This document shows, piece after piece, positions 6,458-8,609 of a stretch of 8,609 nt of DNA. How positions within the stretch are numbered: position 1 is the stretch's first letter; each line of letters opens with the position of its first letter. The DNA comes from Alphaproteobacteria bacterium (GTDB lineage: Bacteria; Pseudomonadota; Alphaproteobacteria; Rhodospirillales; Rhodospirillaceae), in the NCBI GenBank assembly GCA_015228695.1, contig JADGDA010000096.1:1-8609 (forward strand). Direction: 5' to 3'. The notes under the pieces are model-generated. The model was not told the origin of the DNA, ran no database searches, and saw only the letters and a program-made list of their open reading frames with translations. A program made the translations under genes and the position numbers.

Positions 6458-8609
6458 TCACAGTTGCTGACGGCGCGCCAGCTCGGCGAAGATTCCGTTG
6501 CGCGCCATCAACTGTTCGTAGTTCCCTTCTTCCTCCACCTTGCCCGCCTTGAGCACATAGATGCGGTCGGCCCGCATGATCGTGGTCAGGCGGTGGGCGA
6601 TGACGACGCGGGTGACCGACAGCCGGTCCAGGCTTTCCGTGACCACGGCCTGGGTCCGATTGTCGAGGGCGCTGGTCGCCTCGTCCAGCAGGAGAATCCG
6701 GGGCTTTCCGACGACGGCGCGGGCCAGCAGGATCCGCTGGATCTGCCCCCCCGAGAGGGCCGCCGACCCCTCGGTCAGAACGGTGTGCATACCCATGGGC
6801 ATGGCCTTGATGTCCACGGCAAGGCCGGTCATGCGCGCGGCTTCCCAGGCGTCCTCCACGGTCGCGTGGCTCGCCCCCTTGATGTTCTCGTAGATGGTGC
6901 CGGGCATCAGGCGGCCGCTTTGCAGGACGACGCCGATCTGCCGGCGCAAGGCCTGGAGGTCGAGTCCCTTGATGTCCTGGCCGTCGAACAGCACGGCGCC
7001 CGACTCCGGGCGCTCGAACCCGAGAAGCAGCTTCATCAGCGTGGACTTTCCCGATCCCGAGGGACCGACGACGGCGATGAATTCGCCGGGCGCGCCCTTG
7101 ATGCTGACGCCGTTCAGAACCCTCGACGTGTCGCGGGAATAGCGGAAGGCCGCCTGATTGATTTCGAACTCGCCGGTCAGGTGGCCGGGATCGCTTTGCT
7201 TGCCGCTGTTCTCCGGCGTCGCCTCCAGAAGCGGCTTGGCGCGGCCGTACATGGGGATGATCGAGTAGACCATGATGATCGACCGGGACATCTGGGACGC
7301 CGCGGCGAGAAACGTCGTGAATGCGCCGACGAAGGCGAGGAAGACCCCGGTGGTCATGTCCTCGTCGGCCATCAGGGCGATGACCGCAAAAACCGCGGCC
7401 ATGCAGAGGACCTCGTAGCCCGAATAGAAAATCTGGAACAGGTTGGAGATGCCCCGCGACTTGACCATGCGGGCGCGCATCTCCGAGAAATTGGCGCCCC
7501 AGAAATTGAACGCGCGGTCCTCGGCTCCGGCGAGGCGCAGCTTGGTGATGCCGGTGACGATCTGGAGAACCAAGCTGTTGAGGTTGCCGCTCATGGCCTC
7601 GCCTTCCATGATGGCCTTGGTCTGGCCGATGCCGACGGCGAAGGTCACGGACATCAGGAGCACCAGCAGCACCGTCGCGATCAGGGCCGCAACCGGCTCG
7701 TAATAGAATAAAAGTGCGAAGCTGAAGACCGAGAACACCCCCGACAGCAAGGACCCCAAGACCACCCCGGTCAGGGCCTTGCGCACGCTCTCGATCACCA
7801 GAACCCGGCTCGCGAGGTCGCCGGCGGAGTAACTGGCGAAGAACGCATTGGGCAGGCGCAGCATCCGGTCCACGATCGACGCCTGAAGCACGCCCGCGAT
7901 CCGTCCTTCCAGACGCAATTGGGCGATGTCGCTGGTCAGGCGGAAGACCGCCGTCGCGAACGCCGCCGTCACCAGGGCGAGGCCGACCTGCGCAAGTTGA
8001 AGTTGCTGGTGGCCGGGAATGACCGAGTCGAACAGATATCCGGTCGCCACCGGCACCGCCGCCCCCAGCAGGCCGGCGATCGCCCCGGACAGCAGGATCA
8101 CGGCGACGTCGCCCCGCGAACGCTTCAGCCCGAAGGAGATCAGATCGACCGCCGACAGCCGCCGCTCGGGCAAGGGGGGATAGAAGGTGTGGGCGACCGG
8201 GGACAACAGAGCCGCGACCGTCTCGGTCACCGGCACGATCGAGCCGCTGACGGGGTCGTTGGCGACATAGGTTCCGCCCTTGACCGGCAGAAGGGCGACG
8301 GGACGCATGTCCTCCTCGTAGTGCCCCACCATCGGACCGTTGTCCTCCGTCCACCACGGACCGCGCAGGGCCACCTGGCGGGAGCGGAGCTGGGAATAGC
8401 GGACGATGTCCTCGACCGTCAGGTTCGGGTCCTCGGTCCGCTTGCGCAACGCCGAGGGCGGCGGGGTCAAGGTCAGTCCGAGTTTCTTCCCCACCAGAGA
8501 ACAGCATTCGAAAAGCGCGTCCTCCGCCTTGATGGTGGGGCGGAAAACCTGACGCTCGTCCAGCAGGGTCACGAGCCTGGAAAGGATGCGCTCGGTTTCG
8601 GTCGCGGTC
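6458..8609 (-). CDS. NHLM/NHLP-type bacteriocin ABC transporter, permease plus ATPase (5' end outside window)
   Basis: The visible part is about 717 codons with the C-terminus complete; the frame stays open through 8609 (reading TATETERILSRLV before the GTG at 8570-8572), so the start lies to the right. Order: a soluble N-terminal region with CCSLVGKKLGL and PVALLPVKGGTYV, resembling the non-peptidase N-terminus of the NHLM system ABC2 family (TIGR03797, from memory); a membrane domain of about six segments (about 7250-8130) with GYLFDSVIPG; and a complete ATPase with Walker A GPSGSGKST (7040-7066), Q-loop VVLQSGRLMPGTI, signature LSGGQ (6743-6757), Walker B LLLDEATSALD and H-loop AHRLTT. It would export a peptide across the inner membrane. 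Unlike C39-peptidase ABC proteins, no cleavage domain is seen in the visible part. It heads a unit with the CNBD gene downstream; partner genes should lie beyond the right edge. Confidence 0.85.
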   Translation of the reverse strand, partial: TATETERILSRLVTLLDERQVFRPTIKAEDALFECCSLVGKKLGLTLTPPPSALRKRTEDPNLTVEDIVRYSQLRSRQVALRGPWWTEDNGPMVGHYEEDMRPVALLPVKGGTYVANDPVSGSIVPVTETVAALLSPVAHTFYPPLPERRLSAVDLISFGLKRSRGDVAVILLSGAIAGLLGAAVPVATGYLFDSVIPGHQQLQLAQVGLALVTAAFATAVFRLTSDIAQLRLEGRIAGVLQASIVDRMLRLPNAFFASYSAGDLASRVLVIESVRKALTGVVLGSLLSGVFSVFSFALLFYYEPVAALIATVLLVLLMSVTFAVGIGQTKAIMEGEAMSGNLNSLVLQIVTGITKLRLAGAEDRAFNFWGANFSEMRARMVKSRGISNLFQIFYSGYEVLCMAAVFAVIALMADEDMTTGVFLAFVGAFTTFLAAASQMSRSIIMVYSIIPMYGRAKPLLEATPENSGKQSDPGHLTGEFEINQAAFRYSRDTSRVLNGVSIKGAPGEFIAVVGPSGSGKSTLMKLLLGFERPESGAVLFDGQDIKGLDLQALRRQIGVVLQSGRLMPGTIYENIKGASHATVEDAWEAARMTGLAVDIKAMPMGMHTVLTEGSAALSGGQIQRILLARAVVGKPRILLLDEATSALDNRTQAVVTESLDRLSVTRVVIAHRLTTIMRADRIYVLKAGKVEEEGNYEQLMARNGIFAELARRQQL

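Noticed and set aside
4899..6470. Plus-strand 523-codon open frame across the glycosyltransferase end and the CNBD gene
   Set aside because: Arg-rich shadow frame; it spans two well-supported genes on opposite strands.
5886..8507. Minus-strand 873-codon open frame running through both the ABC gene and the CNBD gene
   Set aside because: Only its last 181 codons are protein-like (the CNBD gene). The rest is Arg/Gly/Pro-rich shadow of the ABC gene in another frame, so this is not a fusion protein.

Overview
The window is about 8.6 kb of mostly GC-rich DNA. Its strong G/C bias at third codon positions and its gene families (CobM of the aerobic-type B12 pathway, a TPR/SPINDLY-type glycosyltransferase, an NHLP/NHLM-type exporter) suggest an alphaproteobacterium, perhaps Rhodospirillales (Magnetospirillum-like). 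That placement is inference; no rRNA or other phylogenetic marker is present.

Layout. (1) 1-441, +: the 3' part of an unrecognised gene, visibly poorer in GC than everything to its right, whose last codons run into short AATTCCGG-type repeats (411-462). (2) 589-1347, +: cobM, precorrin-4 C11-methyltransferase, preceded by a long imperfect inverted repeat (511-576) that ends at its ribosome binding site. (3) 1366-2094, -: a TerC-family membrane protein, convergent with cobM. (4) 2262-5877, +: a tight three-gene unit of an RmlC-type nucleotide-sugar epimerase, an extended-SDR NAD-dependent sugar epimerase/dehydratase (ATGA overlap) and a 692-residue TPR plus GT41 (O-GlcNAc-transferase-like) glycosyltransferase (8-nt gap). 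(5) 5886-8609, -: a two-gene unit read from the right, consisting of an ABC transporter of the NHLM/NHLP bacteriocin-export type (5' end outside the window) followed by a small cyclic-nucleotide-binding-fold protein. The two units converge on a perfect 16-bp palindrome (5874-5889) that holds both stop codons.

How they may work together. The RmlC-like and SDR enzymes would make or modify a nucleotide sugar, and the GT41 protein would attach a sugar to a protein or glycan, so the plus-strand unit is a small glycosylation module. The minus-strand unit is the edge of a peptide export locus; its precursor peptide, peptidase-type ABC partner and HlyD-like adaptor, if present, would lie beyond the right edge. 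A link between glycosylation and export is possible but rests only on adjacency. No tRNA, rRNA, CRISPR array, transposase gene or integrase is visible. The longest stretch without a gene is 2095-2261.
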